A stretch of 64,000 nt of DNA from Bacteroidales bacterium (GTDB lineage: Bacteria > Bacteroidota > Bacteroidia > Bacteroidales > JAADJA01), in NCBI GenBank assembly GCA_021740645.1, contig JAIOZL010000001.1, forward strand, positions 186,001 to 250,000. Reading direction: 5' to 3'. The first letter of the stretch is position 1, and every line of letters starts with the position of its first letter. The notes under the pieces were generated by a model. It saw nothing but the letters and a program-made list of their open reading frames with translations. It searched no databases and had not been told where the DNA came from. The position numbers and the translations under genes were made by a program. Positions 19,513-28,971 of the stretch are shown here, in pieces.

Positions 19513-20064
19513 CTAAATACTTAATAGTATAATGATCAACGGGATTAAATCTTTCAATTCTTCCCTTAAAATCTTTAATGCCTTTGACATTTGGACTTCC
19601 ACTGTTTTTATAGAAATGCCCATATTTATTGCTATTTCCTTATATTTCATTTCTTCAAACCGGCTCAATTCAAAAACCTGCCTGCATTTTTCAGGAAGTT
19701 TATCTAGGGCGTTATTTATTTTCTTTCGGGTTTCCGATTCTGAAAACATATCCACATCCTCAAACGGAATTTCTAGTTCAAGTTCAATATCCAGATATTG
19801 GCTCCTAAACTTTTTATGATCACGAATATAATTCAGACAACGGTTTTTAACTGAAGTATAAAGGTAGGATTTGATCGCCTTTTGCGGATCCATTGTCTCC
19901 CTCTTTCCCCAAAGATTGATAAATACATCCTGTACAATTTCCTGGGCTGAATCGCGGTCATTTAAGTAGCCATATGCAAAAAAACACAAGGGTTTAAAAT
20001 ACGCTTTGAAAACTTGTTCAAAGTGTGTTTTATTTTGAGTATTATGTGTTGAATTTTCTGCCAA
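19513..20064 (-). CDS. ECF RNA polymerase sigma factor (FecI-like, Bacteroidota sigma-70 family)
   Basis: This 183-residue protein has sigma region 2 at about residues 15-75 (FKAYFKPLCFFAYGYLNDRDS, DVFINLWGKR) and region 4 at about residues 120-172 (LPEKCRQVFELSRFEEMKYKE, ISIKTVEVQMSKALKILR). It would direct polymerase to its own cassette when the TonB receptor binds its ligand and FecR releases it. It is the first gene of a minus-strand unit sigma-FecR-receptor-DUF4249. A short hydrophobic C-terminus (LIPLIIILLSI) is a common feature of this family. Confidence 0.94.
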   Translation of the reverse strand: MAENSTHNTQNKTHFEQVFKAYFKPLCFFAYGYLNDRDSAQEIVQDVFINLWGKRETMDPQKAIKSYLYTSVKNRCLNYIRDHKKFRSQYLDIELELEIPFEDVDMFSESETRKKINNALDKLPEKCRQVFELSRFEEMKYKEIAINMGISIKTVEVQMSKALKILREELKDLIPLIIILLSI

Positions 20065-20190
20065 TTCGAATCAGTTAAACTGTATCAAAGATAACAGGAA
20101 TCTTTTTTAATGTATTTTTAGAAGATATAGTCTTATCAACAAAATTCATTTTAAGTGGAGAAGAACATCATGAAAACGGATGTGATTTTT

Positions 20191-20487
20191 CTAATTCAAA
20201 AGCTTACAAATCCCTTTCAGCATTCTTTTTTTAAATTCCCAAAAGAAATTGAATTGCCCTGCTAAACTACCCAGTATAAGTAAAACAATGAAATATACCG
20301 GAGTTATTATAAGGACATAAAGCAATATATATAACAACAAGTGCAGAGAATAGCTGATACCCAGAAAATCAAACAGGTGTGGTTTAATGAAAAGTATTAA
20401 GGTGCCTGTTAATCCAAAAATTGTAAAGACTAACCAAAATTGAAAATTACTCTTTATCCCCCATTTATTTTTTAAGTAGCTTATCAT
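20191..20487 (-). CDS. DUF6787-like small membrane protein (copy 1)
   Basis: This 98-residue protein opens with LKNKWGIKSNFQFWLVFTIFG and has two hydrophobic helices (about residues 17-35 and 50-75), with GQFNFFWEF before a basic C-terminus. The family (DUF6787, from memory) is common in Bacteroidota and has no known function. A paralogue that aligns without gaps and is roughly 40% identical by eye lies at 27580-27876. It is transcribed away from the alpha/beta hydrolase gene at 20595, with a 107-base spacer that should hold both promoters. Confidence 0.72.
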   Translation of the reverse strand: MISYLKNKWGIKSNFQFWLVFTIFGLTGTLILFIKPHLFDFLGISYSLHLLLYILLYVLIITPVYFIVLLILGSLAGQFNFFWEFKKRMLKGICKLLN

Positions 20488-20594
20488 ATACTGGATTTCA
20501 ACAAGTGTTTAAGCACTTTGTTTATCATTTTGCATTAAAAGTTTTTAAGTAAATGAAATAATTAAGTTGTTTTGCAAAATAAATAGATTTTCAG

Positions 20595-21458
20595 ATGCAA
20601 TATCTTTTCATCATTCTTTTACTGTTTATCATTATTAGCTTCATACTCCTGATCCTTGTTTCACGAACCTATGTTGTAAAAGCCACCCCACATAAAAAGA
20701 CACCTGCAGAATTTTTAATTCCCTTTAAGGAGATAAAATTTCGAACTAAAAATAATTGCCAACTTTATGGATGGTGGATTCCACAGGAAAAAGAGGCCTC
20801 GCAATGCAATACCATTATCCTTGTACATGGTTGGAAAAGAAATGTGGGCCGATTGTTGCCTTATATTGAACCGCTCTATAATGCAGGGTTTAATCTCCTT
20901 GCCTTCGATGTCCGAAATCATGGAAGTAGTGATGTGGATGGGGTTTCCTCTATGCCCCGGTTTACTGAAGATATCCTATCTGCTGTAGATTTTTTGCAAA
21001 GTATTCCCGGTTTTGAAAAAGCAACTCCTGGGATTGTGGGTTTATCTATGGGAGGTGCAGCTGCGATCTATGCTGCCACCCACGATATAAGAATTTCAAA
21101 AGTAGCTACAGTTGGTGCCTTTGCCAGGCCGCAGGATGTGATGCGCCGTGAAATGGAAAAGAAATACATACCTTACTATCCCTTTGGATGGATTATCCTG
21201 GAATATGCCCAGTACAAGATCGGGCAGCGATTCAAAACATTTGCACCGGTTAACAATATCATGAAACTCGATGTGCCCTTGTTGCTCATTCATGGTGAAA
21301 TGGATGAAACAACACCATTTGCACAAGCCAAAGAATTGTATGATGCATCCCGCGGAAAAGCTAAACTTTGGTCTCTGCCCAATCAAGGCCATTCAAATTG
21401 CCACCACCATCCCGGCTTTTGGGAAGGGCTCATTGCATTTTTATACGAAAAGAGATAA
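20595..21458 (+). CDS. Membrane-anchored alpha/beta hydrolase
   Basis: This 287-residue protein has an N-terminal hydrophobic helix (residues 3-22), probably an anchor with the hydrolase domain outside the cytosol. The fold elements are clear: an oxyanion-loop HGW motif (TIILVHGWKRNVGR), the nucleophile elbow GLSMGG (Ser near residue 152), an acid in LLLIHGEMDETTP, and the catalytic His in NQGHSNCHHHPG. This places it with serine esterases/acyl hydrolases of the YqkD/BEM46-like type. The exact substrate is unknown. It is convergent with the GLUG-repeat gene, 20 bases away. Confidence 0.85.
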   Translation: MQYLFIILLLFIIISFILLILVSRTYVVKATPHKKTPAEFLIPFKEIKFRTKNNCQLYGWWIPQEKEASQCNTIILVHGWKRNVGRLLPYIEPLYNAGFNLLAFDVRNHGSSDVDGVSSMPRFTEDILSAVDFLQSIPGFEKATPGIVGLSMGGAAAIYAATHDIRISKVATVGAFARPQDVMRREMEKKYIPYYPFGWIILEYAQYKIGQRFKTFAPVNNIMKLDVPLLLIHGEMDETTPFAQAKELYDASRGKAKLWSLPNQGHSNCHHHPGFWEGLIAFLYEKR

Positions 21459-21478
21459 ATCCCTGCATGGGATTGATC

Positions 21479-24400
21479 TTACCTGATCCAAACCTTTTCT
21501 GAAGTTATGCTGTTCCCGCTGATCACATGCACCACAAAGTATCCTTTCTGAGGCATCTCAAGGGTATGCAGCTTATTTGATAAGTATTTCTCTGTAGTTT
21601 TTCTTCCCAACAGGTCGTATACATTAATCACACCCTCAAGCATAGACGGATTGAAAACATACACAGTATTGTTGTAGGCATATATTGTAACTGCCTCACG
21701 GGCAATGCTATTTTTTTCTGTGGGTGTAAAGTGCAGGATAAAACGGTCGTGATCATCTTCGGGATGTGCATAAAATATGTAGGAATCTTCTGCTTTGAGA
21801 TCAGTCATGATCTGTTTAAACTTATCCTCCAGGTAAACATGATTGTATACGCTGAATTCGCTGGAATTTGATGCCAGTGTATAAATCCCTTCAATGCCTG
21901 TAACAATTGAGAGTGGAACAGAGATTTCTTCCTTTTTGGGCAATGTGTTTACCGCCAGTTTGGTATTCCCTGACAGTGTGTACAATTGGGGTGCTTCAGG
22001 ACTTCCAAATAGTTTGTAGCCATCCCATTTTGTGTCGAACTGAAGGGTAGCCATGTCATTGAACGAAACGAACGACAGGTCATCATAGCCATTACCTGTG
22101 ACTTTCACGAAGAAACAATCTGAAGATTCGTTTTTATAGAACGTTTGCGTGCCATGCATTCGTTTGGCATCGGGTATGGTCAGTCCGGGATTATCAGCAT
22201 TGGCATGAACCCAAAATGCCTGGCCAGGTGCTATTTCTCCGCTGCCATGCGCCCCAACGCTTCCATTCCAGGTAACGTACTGCGTGCCATCGTAAAGGTA
22301 TATTGTTTCATCCACATTTGAACTGGGCCAACTGCCATCATAGTTTATGTAAGAAGGATAAGGATTACCTACCAGGTTCCAACCTTTACCCTCATGCTGT
22401 GCTGCAGAGGTGTAGGATAGGTTTGGATTAAAATCACCTGAATTCAATAACCCGGAATAGGAAACAGTTTGGTTTTCATAATTCCATGCGAAGTATCCCC
22501 TTCCTTCAAACAAAGGTGTTGTCAGATAGTTGATATAGGTCCAGACAGAGTCGGGCTCAGAATAGAATTTTAAATACGATCCTTCAAATACACCTGCCAA
22601 AGCATTTGAAACCGGTGGCGTTATGGCATGCCACTGATCTTCTTCAAAATAGCAATCGATAGTTGCCTGTAGGTTTGGTGAGTTATTGATCAATGAGCCT
22701 GTCCCTGTTTCATACGCCTGAATATGAATTGAACCCTTGTTGTTTACATTGCCATTTAAAGTTAGTTTGCCAGTTGGTTTAACAGTTAAACAAGCAGGAG
22801 AGGTGATGTTAATATCGTTGTCGCAAGTAAGTGTTCCATCAATTTCAATTGAATTTTGGCAACAGCCGATTGAGACGATATCTCCGGTTTCCGGTATTGA
22901 ATTGTTATGCCAGTTTGAAGTTGTATTCCAATCCGAAGAGGTATAACCTGTCCAGGCTGCAGTTGTCCCGGTAAAGAAGGGATAGCCATTGTTTGTGGTT
23001 CCATCCTGGGTCCATTCATCATCGGTGCCGTTGGCTGTTTCTCCACAATAATCCCAGCCAGATGTTGTAAATGTTGAGATTCCTTTCATCTGTGAAGTGG
23101 TTTTTCCTGTGCCCCCGGCACTGTTTGATCTTCCTGATGTTTCGGTATCCCAAAAGGAATCTGATACAGTTGATCCATTGTAGCCTAAAAATCCACCAAC
23201 CCCATCACCACTGCAGGAAACTGTGCCAATGCTATAACATTTATTTATTTCAGCCGAGCTCATGTTTTGACCAGCAAAACCTCCTGCATACCTGTAAGAG
23301 GCAATTATAGAACCCAGAGCATAGCAGTTGGAAATTTGGCTATTCAAATAATTATATCCTACAAGGCCACCAACACGCTGGTTGCCTGATACAGCAACAT
23401 CTGAAAAGCAATTGTTAATTACGCAATCGGTATGATTGTACCCCACCAAACCTCCGGTTTGATCAAAGCCTGTCACCATGCCTGTAACCGAACAATTATC
23501 AATTGACCCCGAAGAATAATTGTAACCAATTAAACCACCAGATTGATTTCTACCCATGATGTCAGCATTGCTAAGCCTGATATCATTTAATGAAGCCCCT
23601 GTGGCGTAACCAAAAAATCCATTATAATCTGCTGAAGGCCGATTAATAGCCAGTCCTTCTATTGAATATCCCTGTCCATCATATGAGCCTGAAAAACTAG
23701 TAGTGGGATTGCCAATGGGCGAAAAACCGTCTCCATTATTCCAGATTGAGGTTGATGATGCATCTATATTTGCTGTTTGAATAAAATATTTGTCCCATGA
23801 ATCCGGGTTTAGAGAAATCCATTCAAGGTCATCCAGAATGCTAACCTGATAGGGGTCACCCAGCGTTCCCTGACCTGTATTTGAAGTTGTAAACTGAACC
23901 TGCTCTCCGTAGCTTGTTCCCATATCATTGGTTGCATAGGCTCTTGCATAATAAGTAGTTCGTATACTTAATCCGGTCATCAATGATGTAAAAGTGCCCA
24001 AACCAGAAGGTGTTCCTTCAGTTGTTTTATAATCTGATATATCTGGATCTGGGGTAGTACTCCAACAAATACCATATTGAGAAGGATCTGGATATCCAAG
24101 GTTTATTAATGTTCCATTTCCCAGGGCTGTTTGTCCTGTAATAGAAGTTGCCTCCTGAGTGGAAACTATCGGAGGAGTTAAATGTGTTAATCCTTGCCAG
24201 GCCAATGAAGGATAACCAATGTTATCAGGGTTTGTGCTTTCATCAATATGCCATGTATTTGGGAAATCCCATCCCACATCAACAAATGTTGATAGGGTTT
24301 TCATTTCAGCGGTCGTTTTTCCTACCCCACCACCACTTGATGTTTGCCCTGATGTTTCCATATCCCAGAATGAGTTTATGCAGGTGGCTCCATTGTAAGA

Positions 24401-27253
24401 AGCGCCAATCAGTCCTCCGGTACTTTTAGAGGTTGAATTAACAATCCCTGTGGAATAGCAATTTTCTACATGGCTGCTACTGTTATATCCAAACAATCCC
24501 CCGATATCATCTGATCCTGTTACGCTGGCTGTAGAATAGCAGTTTTGAGTCAAAGAATTAGTTTTATGACGACCGATAAGGCCACCAACATACATGTTTC
24601 CAGATACTGAGCCTGTTGAAAAACAGTTTTCAATGGTACAATTCAGATTGCAATACCCTGCTAAAGCACCTGTACCAAGATACCCTGCTGATGTGCTGGT
24701 GATATTTACATTAGTTAACCCAAGGTTTTTAATGGTTGCTCCAATCACAAGACCAAACATTCCGGTATTAATTGCTTCATTTATTGAAATAAATAAACTG
24801 TCAATTGTATGACCCTGTCCATCGTACGTTCCTGTAAAATTTGTGCTGCTATTTCCAATTGTAGAAAATCCTTCACCATTGTTCCAGGTTATTGTAGCGG
24901 AGGCATCAATATCTGCAATTTGTATGAAATACATATTCCACAAGTTAGAATTTTGAGAAAGCCACTGCAGGTTTTCAAGTACTCCAATCTGGTAGGGGTC
25001 TTCTATGGTACCAGTTCCTCCTATCAAAGTTGTAAATTGCACCTGTTCGCCATAACTTGTTCCTGTATTATTGGTTGCATAGGCACGAACATAATATTTT
25101 GTAGATGGACTTAAGCCAGTTATTCCGGAAGTAAATGCTCCTGTAGCACTCACAATTCCTTCAGATGTTTTATTATCGTCTATTGTTGGATTTTCTTCAG
25201 TACTCCAGCAAACACCATGATCAATAGGATCTGGAAAACCTAAAAAGGTAATGTTCCCATTTCCGGTTGCGGTTGTTAATCCAACCTGACTTACATCTTG
25301 GGTAGTTACAATGGAAAACATTGCAAGGTTTAATCCCTGCCATTCCAGCGAAGGATACCCATTGTTATCCGGTGAAACCGTTTCATCCATTTGCCAGGGT
25401 TCAGGAAATATCCAACCTGCATCAATATAGGTTGATGAGGTTTTCATTTCTGCGGTTGTTTTCCCTGTTCCTCCAGCACTGCTCGATTCACCGGAAGTTT
25501 CCATATCCCAAAATGAAGTGTTGACAGTTGATCCATTATATCCGACCAAACCACCTACTCCTGTGCCACTGCAATCAACTGATCCGATGCTGTAACAATC
25601 AGAAATGGATGCTCCGGATAAGTTCATGCCGCAAAATCCACCGGCATATCTGTAGCTTGAAGTAACTTCACCCAGGGCATAGGAGTTGGAAATACTACTG
25701 CCAAGATTATATCCAACTAATCCTCCAACCCTCTGATTTCCTGAAACCGCAACATCAGCATAACAATAATTGACAGAACTTGAAGATTGATTATATCCCA
25801 GTAATCCTCCGGTTTGATCATAACCTGAAACTGATCCAGTAACTCCGCAGTTTGTCACAATTGAACTGTAGTTATTACCAACCAATGCCCCTGTTTGGTA
25901 TGATCCTGTAAAGTCAACATTGAGTAGTATCAGATTGCTGATTTCAGCGTCTTGTGTAAATCCGAAAAATCCAACATTAGATTCAGATCGATCAATGGAA
26001 AGTCCATCGATTGTATATCCCTGGCCATCGTATGAACCTGTAAATCTGGTGGGGTCAGTTCCAATGGGTATAAATCCCTGTCCATTGTGCCAGTATGAGG
26101 TTGTATCCGCATCAATATCATTCATTTGAATATAATGCATATCCCATTCTTCTGAATAGCACGACATCCAGTAAAGATTTTCAAGAATTTCAATCTGGTA
26201 AGGAGCTTCCAGAGAGCCTTCACCCAGTGGGGTTTGTGCATGGAGAAATCCCTGCCAGTCTAAAAAAGGATATCCTTCATTATCAAGTGCGTTAATTCCC
26301 CAAAAGTCGTTGACGCCGTTTTCTGTTTCAATCATGAAATCCCAGGTCTCACTTGTATAAGTTGAAAGTGTTTTCATTTCGGCGGTCGTTTTACCTGTAC
26401 CACCTGCACTTGTTGTACAACCTGAGGTTTCTATATCCCAGAATGAATAGGTAATGTTAGCTTCTGAAGAACCAATTAAACCACCCTTAGTTACTCCAGA
26501 TACTGCGCCCGTTGAATAACATCTTACAACACCACCACTGCCTGAAATTTCTCCTACCAAACCACCAATATCGTAATCCCCTGAAACCGAGCCTTTAGCA
26601 TAGTTATTTGTAACCCAGCAACGATAACTATAACCTATTAAGCCACCACAGGAACTTCTTCCTGATACAGTGCATTCGGAATAGCAGTTATTTACATTGC
26701 TCCTTGCGCTATAATAAGATAAGGATCCAACGAGTCCTCCTACATGGCGGTCACCTATCACTGTTCCAGTTGAATAGCAGTTAGAAATGTAGCTTGTGTT
26801 TCCATATATTCCAAGACTGTATCCAATAATTGCCCCAACCTGATAATCACCCCTTATATATACATTGGTTACCCCTAAATTTTTAATGATTGCATTGGTA
26901 TGTGCAAAAAGACCTACTTCATCTTCATTACTCCTGTTGATGTATAAACTATCAATTATGTGATGATTGCCGTCATAAACGCCTTTAAATAAGATAGAAG
27001 TTTCTCCAATTGGCTCCCAGCCTTTTCCACCAAACCAGGTTGAAGTCTCACTTGCATTGATGTCAGCAGTTTGAATAAAATAAGTATCCTCATACCAAAC
27101 ATAATAGGTCTGTGATAACCAATAAAGGTTTTCAAGGGAGGAAATCTGAAATGGGTCACCTGAAGTGCCTGATCCTGCCGGAGGTATAGAAGTTTGACTG
27201 TTTGAGGTAAGAAAAAGCCCGAATAAAAAAATCAACAGGATAATTTTTTTCAT
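21479..27253 (-). CDS. Giant GLUG-repeat T9SS-sorted surface protein (1924 residues)
   Basis: After a signal peptide (residues 1-19) come four related modules, each of about 300 residues. Each opens with G-GT-xDPFQI/PYQIxxLENLxWLS, carries GLUG motifs (GGLVGYN, GALVGNN, GGLIGYS) and ends with SFWDxETSG..SAGGTGKTTAEMK. Their ends fall near residues 270, 580, 965 and 1370. Fibronectin-III-like linkers (STKYYVRAYATNNTGTSYGEQVQFTT and a second copy) join modules 2-3 and 3-4. Residues about 1430-1924 form a C-terminal region sharing signatures with the 5.2-kb T9SS cargo (GWNLVGNPYPSYI, APGQAFWVHA) and end in a T9SS sorting domain (INVYDLLGRK, ending SEKVWIR). GLUG repeats are found in adhesins and IgA-protease-like surface proteins. 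An adhesive or matrix role is inferred. Confidence 0.88.
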   Translation of the reverse strand: MKKIILLIFLFGLFLTSNSQTSIPPAGSGTSGDPFQISSLENLYWLSQTYYVWYEDTYFIQTADINASETSTWFGGKGWEPIGETSILFKGVYDGNHHIIDSLYINRSNEDEVGLFAHTNAIIKNLGVTNVYIRGDYQVGAIIGYSLGIYGNTSYISNCYSTGTVIGDRHVGGLVGSLSYYSARSNVNNCYSECTVSGRSSCGGLIGYSYRCWVTNNYAKGSVSGDYDIGGLVGEISGSGGVVRCYSTGAVSGVTKGGLIGSSEANITYSFWDIETSGCTTSAGGTGKTTAEMKTLSTYTSETWDFMIETENGVNDFWGINALDNEGYPFLDWQGFLHAQTPLGEGSLEAPYQIEILENLYWMSCYSEEWDMHYIQMNDIDADTTSYWHNGQGFIPIGTDPTRFTGSYDGQGYTIDGLSIDRSESNVGFFGFTQDAEISNLILLNVDFTGSYQTGALVGNNYSSIVTNCGVTGSVSGYDQTGGLLGYNQSSSSVNYCYADVAVSGNQRVGGLVGYNLGSSISNSYALGEVTSSYRYAGGFCGMNLSGASISDCYSIGSVDCSGTGVGGLVGYNGSTVNTSFWDMETSGESSSAGGTGKTTAEMKTSSTYIDAGWIFPEPWQMDETVSPDNNGYPSLEWQGLNLAMFSIVTTQDVSQVGLTTATGNGNITFLGFPDPIDHGVCWSTEENPTIDDNKTSEGIVSATGAFTSGITGLSPSTKYYVRAYATNNTGTSYGEQVQFTTLIGGTGTIEDPYQIGVLENLQWLSQNSNLWNMYFIQIADIDASATITWNNGEGFSTIGNSSTNFTGTYDGQGHTIDSLFISINEAINTGMFGLVIGATIKNLGLTNVNITSTSAGYLGTGALAGYCNLNCTIENCFSTGSVSGNMYVGGLIGRHKTNSLTQNCYSTASVTGSDDIGGLFGYNSSSHVENCYSTGIVNSTSKSTGGLIGASYNGATCINSFWDMETSGQTSSGGGVGKTTAEMKTLSTFVDVGWDFPNTWHIDESTNPDNIGYPSLAWQGLTHLTPPIVSTQEATSITGQTALGNGTLINLGYPDPSQYGICWSTTPDPDISDYKTTEGTPSGLGTFTSLMTGLSIRTTYYARAYATNDMGTSYGEQVQFTTSNTGQGTLGDPYQVSILDDLEWISLNPDSWDKYFIQTANIDASSTSIWNNGDGFSPIGNPTTSFSGSYDGQGYSIEGLAINRPSADYNGFFGYATGASLNDIRLSNADIMGRNQSGGLIGYNYSSGSIDNCSVTGMVTGFDQTGGLVGYNHTDCVINNCFSDVAVSGNQRVGGLVGYNYLNSQISNCYALGSIIASYRYAGGFAGQNMSSAEINKCYSIGTVSCSGDGVGGFLGYNGSTVSDSFWDTETSGRSNSAGGTGKTTSQMKGISTFTTSGWDYCGETANGTDDEWTQDGTTNNGYPFFTGTTAAWTGYTSSDWNTTSNWHNNSIPETGDIVSIGCCQNSIEIDGTLTCDNDINITSPACLTVKPTGKLTLNGNVNNKGSIHIQAYETGTGSLINNSPNLQATIDCYFEEDQWHAITPPVSNALAGVFEGSYLKFYSEPDSVWTYINYLTTPLFEGRGYFAWNYENQTVSYSGLLNSGDFNPNLSYTSAAQHEGKGWNLVGNPYPSYINYDGSWPSSNVDETIYLYDGTQYVTWNGSVGAHGSGEIAPGQAFWVHANADNPGLTIPDAKRMHGTQTFYKNESSDCFFVKVTGNGYDDLSFVSFNDMATLQFDTKWDGYKLFGSPEAPQLYTLSGNTKLAVNTLPKKEEISVPLSIVTGIEGIYTLASNSSEFSVYNHVYLEDKFKQIMTDLKAEDSYIFYAHPEDDHDRFILHFTPTEKNSIAREAVTIYAYNNTVYVFNPSMLEGVINVYDLLGRKTTEKYLSNKLHTLEMPQKGYFVVHVISGNSITSEKVWIR

Positions 27254-27579
27254 AATCTTAACATCTTATTTTTGAAATAATAATTTACCAAATGCACAAC
27301 CAGTATTACATTTTGGCTTTTACCAATTTTAAGTTTTAAAATGGAATAATTCCCTTGGGTTATTTTGGGTCATTTAACATGCAGCTTATAATGATGCAAC
27401 ATATAATTCCATTAATTCGATTTGGGTTTTACGGCTATTATTTATTTATAGATTCATTTTTGTTAATTTTTATCCAAAAAATGTTTAACAACCAGGTTCA
27501 AGACCCACCATGTTAGGTTACCAATGGATATGTTTAACAACGAGGTAGGCTATTGAATAAAGCCCTGATTATTTATAGT
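27254..27579. other. Intergenic region with a 17-base direct repeat
   Basis: This 326-base spacer lies upstream of the GLUG gene and downstream of the second DUF6787 gene (both minus strand). It is AT-rich with no credible ORF. A 17-base direct repeat with one mismatch (ATGTTTAACAACCAGGT at 27481-27497 and ATGTTTAACAACGAGGT at 27530-27546) is the only clear structure. It may be regulatory for the GLUG gene or a remnant. Confidence 0.45.
27481..27546 (+). repeat. Pair of 17-base direct repeats, 49-base period
   Basis: Copies at 27481-27497 and 27530-27546 differ at one base. They lie about 230-290 bases upstream of the minus-strand GLUG gene start. The 49-base spacing is not a whole number of helical turns, so an operator pair is not obvious. 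Confidence 0.6.
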
Positions 27580-27876
27580 TTAGTTTTTGGTTCTTTTAAA
27601 CCTGCGAAACATTTTCATCTGAAATTTCCAGAAAAACCTGAACTGACCCAGAATAGCAGCATACAATAAAATTATTATAAAATAGGAGGGAGTGATAGTA
27701 AGGATATAAGCCGGAATTACAATATACCAGTGTGTATGTCCGGTTATCCCCAGCCAGGCAAAAACAGGACGGCGGACAAAAAGAGTGGAACTTCCGGCAG
27801 CTGCAAAAATAAACATGATTAACCAAAAGCGCGATTTGCTTTCAATGCCCCACTTGTTTTGCAGTTTGCTTAGCAT
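27580..27876 (-). CDS. DUF6787-like small membrane protein (copy 2)
   Basis: This protein has 98 residues when started at the ATG at 27876 (MLSKLQNKWGIES), which aligns exactly with the first residue of copy 1 at 20487. A longer frame to 27891 adds only five residues and is less likely. It has the same plan as copy 1: WGIxS..RFWL, two hydrophobic helices, then LGQFRFFWKF and a strongly basic tail (KMFRRFKRTKN). The copies share motif positions throughout, so they are paralogues in one genome neighbourhood. Function is unknown. Confidence 0.72.
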   Translation of the reverse strand: MLSKLQNKWGIESKSRFWLIMFIFAAAGSSTLFVRRPVFAWLGITGHTHWYIVIPAYILTITPSYFIIILLYAAILGQFRFFWKFQMKMFRRFKRTKN

Positions 27877-27934
27877 AACACAAAGTAACACATTATTGAT
27901 TTATTCTGCTAATACTCTGCTTAAATAAAATGAA

Positions 27935-27962
27935 AAAGGCTGACAAATATTTGTCAGCCTTT
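27935..27962 (-). terminator. Perfect 28-base palindromic terminator
   Basis: AAAGGCTGACAAAT is followed at once by its exact reverse complement, so the stem can form with a small loop. It lies 18 bases after the stop of the DUF4920 gene on the minus strand and ends in Ts. It probably terminates the cytochrome/DUF4920 transcript. Confidence 0.82.
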
Positions 27963-27980
27963 AACTTATTCATTTATTTA

Positions 27981-28475
27981 TTATTCCTCGATAATAACCC
28001 CAATGGCTTCAAAAGTATATGCCATTTCAGGCTGGGTTATGGCATCTATTTCCTCCTGCGATTTTCCATCATCTTCTGCGTAGTGCCGGAGTATATCTAC
28101 AGGGATTTCTTCTCTTTTAGCAAATCCCTCCACGATAGCTGTTTTCCCTTCTGAATCCAGTGGGATAAAAAACGCATAATCCTTAAAGGTAACTTTTATC
28201 ACTTCATTGTTGCCAAGGTCAAGGTCCATCCAGCAACCTGAGTGTTGACAGTTAGAAATAATCCTCGATTTCATGGTGACCCAAACGGAATCATTTGTTT
28301 CCATTAGGCTCAAGAGATCTTTTCCATTTATTGGATTTTCACTGCTAATTTCATCACCATAAATTCCTGTTTCTGAAGTGCCTTCGTTTTCAATAGTTTG
28401 TTCAGGTGTTTTAACTCCCGAATTACATGAAAACAGAATTCCCAGTATTCCGAAAAAAAGAAGTTTTTTAATCAT
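27981..28475 (-). CDS. DUF4920-family lipoprotein
   Basis: This 164-residue protein has a lipoprotein signal and Cys17 (LGILFSCNSG). The core matches DUF4920: VTMKSRIISNCQHSGCWMDLDL with a conserved Cys-x-H-x-x-Cys-W, then IKVTFKDYAFFIP and GKTAIVEGFAKREEIP. The two cysteines and the histidine could bind metal or act in redox chemistry, but no activity is established. It follows the cytochrome c gene by 7 bases in the same orientation, so the two are likely one operon in the periplasmic electron-transfer context. Confidence 0.82.
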   Translation of the reverse strand: MIKKLLFFGILGILFSCNSGVKTPEQTIENEGTSETGIYGDEISSENPINGKDLLSLMETNDSVWVTMKSRIISNCQHSGCWMDLDLGNNEVIKVTFKDYAFFIPLDSEGKTAIVEGFAKREEIPVDILRHYAEDDGKSQEEIDAITQPEMAYTFEAIGVIIEE

Positions 28476-28482
28476 TTTTGTA

Positions 28483-28971
28483 TTATTTCATGGGATTGAT
28501 TACCACATCTTTTGCATCTTCAATGCTTAGCAATTGATCATCGGTATACTCATTAAAATGTTTAAGTACATAATTTATAACGGCTACAGCTTCTTCTTTG
28601 GTCTGAACCTGAGGAGTCATGGGGGCGAGGTATTTTTCACCATTTACGATCATTTCTTCATTTGAACCATTTAATGTTTGAGCCACTCCTCTGATAGGAT
28701 CAGCCAGGAGATAATCAGACCCGGCAAGTGGAGGAAATGCACCTTTTAAGCCCTTTGCATCGGCCTGGTGGCATACAATACATTTTTCATTGTATATTTT
28801 TTCACCCAATTCAAGTTGTATAGCAAGTTCGGATTTTGCTGCGGGTTCAACGGTTTCTTTTTTAACAGTTTCCTGTTCAGTCGTATTTTGAGTCTCCGTA
28901 CTGCCTCCTCCACATGAGGTTAAAAATAAAACAGCCAGAATAATAATTGCTGATAAAAATGTCCTTTTCAT
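28483..28971 (-). CDS. Lipoprotein class I cytochrome c
   Basis: This 162-residue protein has a lipoprotein signal with Cys20 (LAVLFLTSCGGG) and a Thr/Glu-rich linker to about residue 48. A cytochrome c domain follows with the haem site C64-I-V-C-H68 and a probable axial Met in YLAPMTPQ. It would be anchored to a membrane facing the periplasm and could shuttle electrons between ACIII or other donors and the terminal oxidase. It is divergent from htpG with a 267-base spacer and is followed 7 bases later by the DUF4920 gene. Confidence 0.9.
   Translation of the reverse strand: MKRTFLSAIIILAVLFLTSCGGGSTETQNTTEQETVKKETVEPAAKSELAIQLELGEKIYNEKCIVCHQADAKGLKGAFPPLAGSDYLLADPIRGVAQTLNGSNEEMIVNGEKYLAPMTPQVQTKEEAVAVINYVLKHFNEYTDDQLLSIEDAKDVVINPMK

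Noticed and set aside
21459-21478. Short ATCCC/GGGAT hairpin between convergent genes as a terminator
   Set aside because: Only 5-6 pairs and no T tract on either strand.
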